Shown: positions 14,004 through 14,526 of the stretch, piece by piece
Numbering within the stretch: the stretch's first letter is position 1
Layout of the letters: each line of letters starts with the position of its first letter
DNA from: JBFHDX01 sp041584475
Lineage (GTDB): Bacteria > Pseudomonadota > Alphaproteobacteria > UBA8366 > JADFVY01
Assembly: GCA_041584475.1 (NCBI GenBank)
Contig: JBFHDX010000096.1
Coordinates: forward strand, 1-14,526
Reading direction: 5' to 3'
DNA length: 14,526 bases
Translations under genes and position numbers: made by a program
Notes under the pieces: generated by a model
Told to the model about the DNA's origin: nothing
What the model saw: the letters and a program-made list of their open reading frames with translations, nothing else
The model's database searches: none

Positions 14004-14526
14004 CTAGTTCGTCGGCCGCATCCAGCGCTTCACCACGTTGAGCAGCGTCGTGACGAAGATGATGATGAGGATCAGATAGACGACCGCGAGCAGCGTGCCG
14101 TAGCCGACGTTCGAGCGGTCGCGGTACTCGCGGAAGATGAAGGAGGTGACCGAATCGGTGGCGCCGCCCGGGCCGCCGGCAGTCACGTTGATGATGATGT
14201 CGGCGAGCTTCAGCTTGAAGATGATGCGGATCACGATCGCCGTGATGCTGACCGGCAGCATCAGCGGGAAGGTCACCTGCCAGAAGCTCTGCCACGGCTT
14301 GCAGCCGTCGACCTTGGCCGCCTCGAGGACCTCCCTGGGCAGCGCCTGGAGCCCGGCGAGCAGCATGATCATCATGAACGGAATGAAGGTCCAGGCGTCC
14401 ATGACCATGATCGTCAGGCGGGCGATCTCGGGCGTGCCGAAGAAGGACGGGGCGTCCCAGCCGAGCAGTCGCGCGAGGTTCGCCAGCGGGCCGAAGCGGA
14501 TCTCCATCATCGACTTGCCGATCATC
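14004..14526 (-). CDS. Carbohydrate ABC transporter permease, MalF type, partial
   Basis: Only the C-terminal 173 or so residues are in the window; the N-terminal third, with the first membrane segments, lies beyond the right edge, so the Met at 14525 is almost surely internal (family length is about 290-300). The EAA loop reads LEAAKVDGCKPWQSFWQVTFPLMLP, with EAA at visible residues 68-70 and Gly74. Hydrophobic segments at about 36-58, 92-103 and 141-162 fit the last helices; the conserved NVTAGGPGGATD motif before the last helix is clear. This permease is the partner of the MalG-type protein. The binding protein and perhaps the ATPase should lie upstream, to the right of the window. Confidence 0.94.
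   Translation of the reverse strand, partial: MIGKSMMEIRFGPLANLARLLGWDAPSFFGTPEIARLTIMVMDAWTFIPFMMIMLLAGLQALPREVLEAAKVDGCKPWQSFWQVTFPLMLPVSITAIVIRIIFKLKLADIIINVTAGGPGGATDSVTSFIFREYRDRSNVGYGTLLAVVYLILIIIFVTTLLNVVKRWMRPTN

Overview
The window is a GC-rich stretch of bacterial chromosome with tightly packed genes. It reads like an alphaproteobacterium: a long PutA, many carbohydrate ABC transport and oxidative sugar genes, and GC-biased codons throughout. That assignment is inference from gene content and composition; no rRNA or other marker is present. I see no tRNA, rRNA, CRISPR array, phage or intact insertion sequence.

Left part (1-3556). The window opens inside putA, the bifunctional proline/P5C dehydrogenase, and shows the aldehyde dehydrogenase half from its catalytic cysteine to the stop. 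A strong GC hairpin follows, then a small secreted protein of unknown function. Convergent to it is a two-gene envelope unit on the minus strand: an unrecognised lipoprotein and, 14 bp downstream, an outer-membrane beta-barrel resembling PagL/acyloxyacyl hydrolase.

Middle part (3557-6599). A minus-strand pair encodes an NAD(P)-type aldehyde dehydrogenase and an iron-containing alcohol dehydrogenase, so an alcohol-to-aldehyde-to-acid oxidation is likely. The 109 bp between them holds two perfect palindromes. The 366 bp upstream has no gene but carries a 68-69 bp tandem duplication and an AT-rich island with promoter-like hexamers.

Right part (6600-14526). This is a sugar catabolic locus. A minus-strand operon encodes an aldo/keto reductase of the L-fucose/D-threo-aldose dehydrogenase type, a COG3618 amidohydrolase (sugar lactonase type) and an SMP-30/gluconolactonase protein, which together suggest oxidation of an aldose to its lactone and then its acid. 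Divergently transcribed is a three-gene operon coupled by two ATGA overlaps: a BtpA/SgcQ-family TIM barrel, an M42 metallo-aminopeptidase-like protein and an FGGY sugar kinase. BtpA with M42 recalls SgcQ and SgcX of the uncharacterised E. coli sgc cluster. Convergent with the kinase are two ABC sugar permeases; their operon begins beyond the right edge, where the binding protein and ATPase may lie.

The most interesting feature is the BtpA-M42-kinase module facing the aldose-oxidation operon across a 113 bp divergent promoter region, beside an importer. Its substrate and the reactions of BtpA and M42 cannot be settled from sequence alone.
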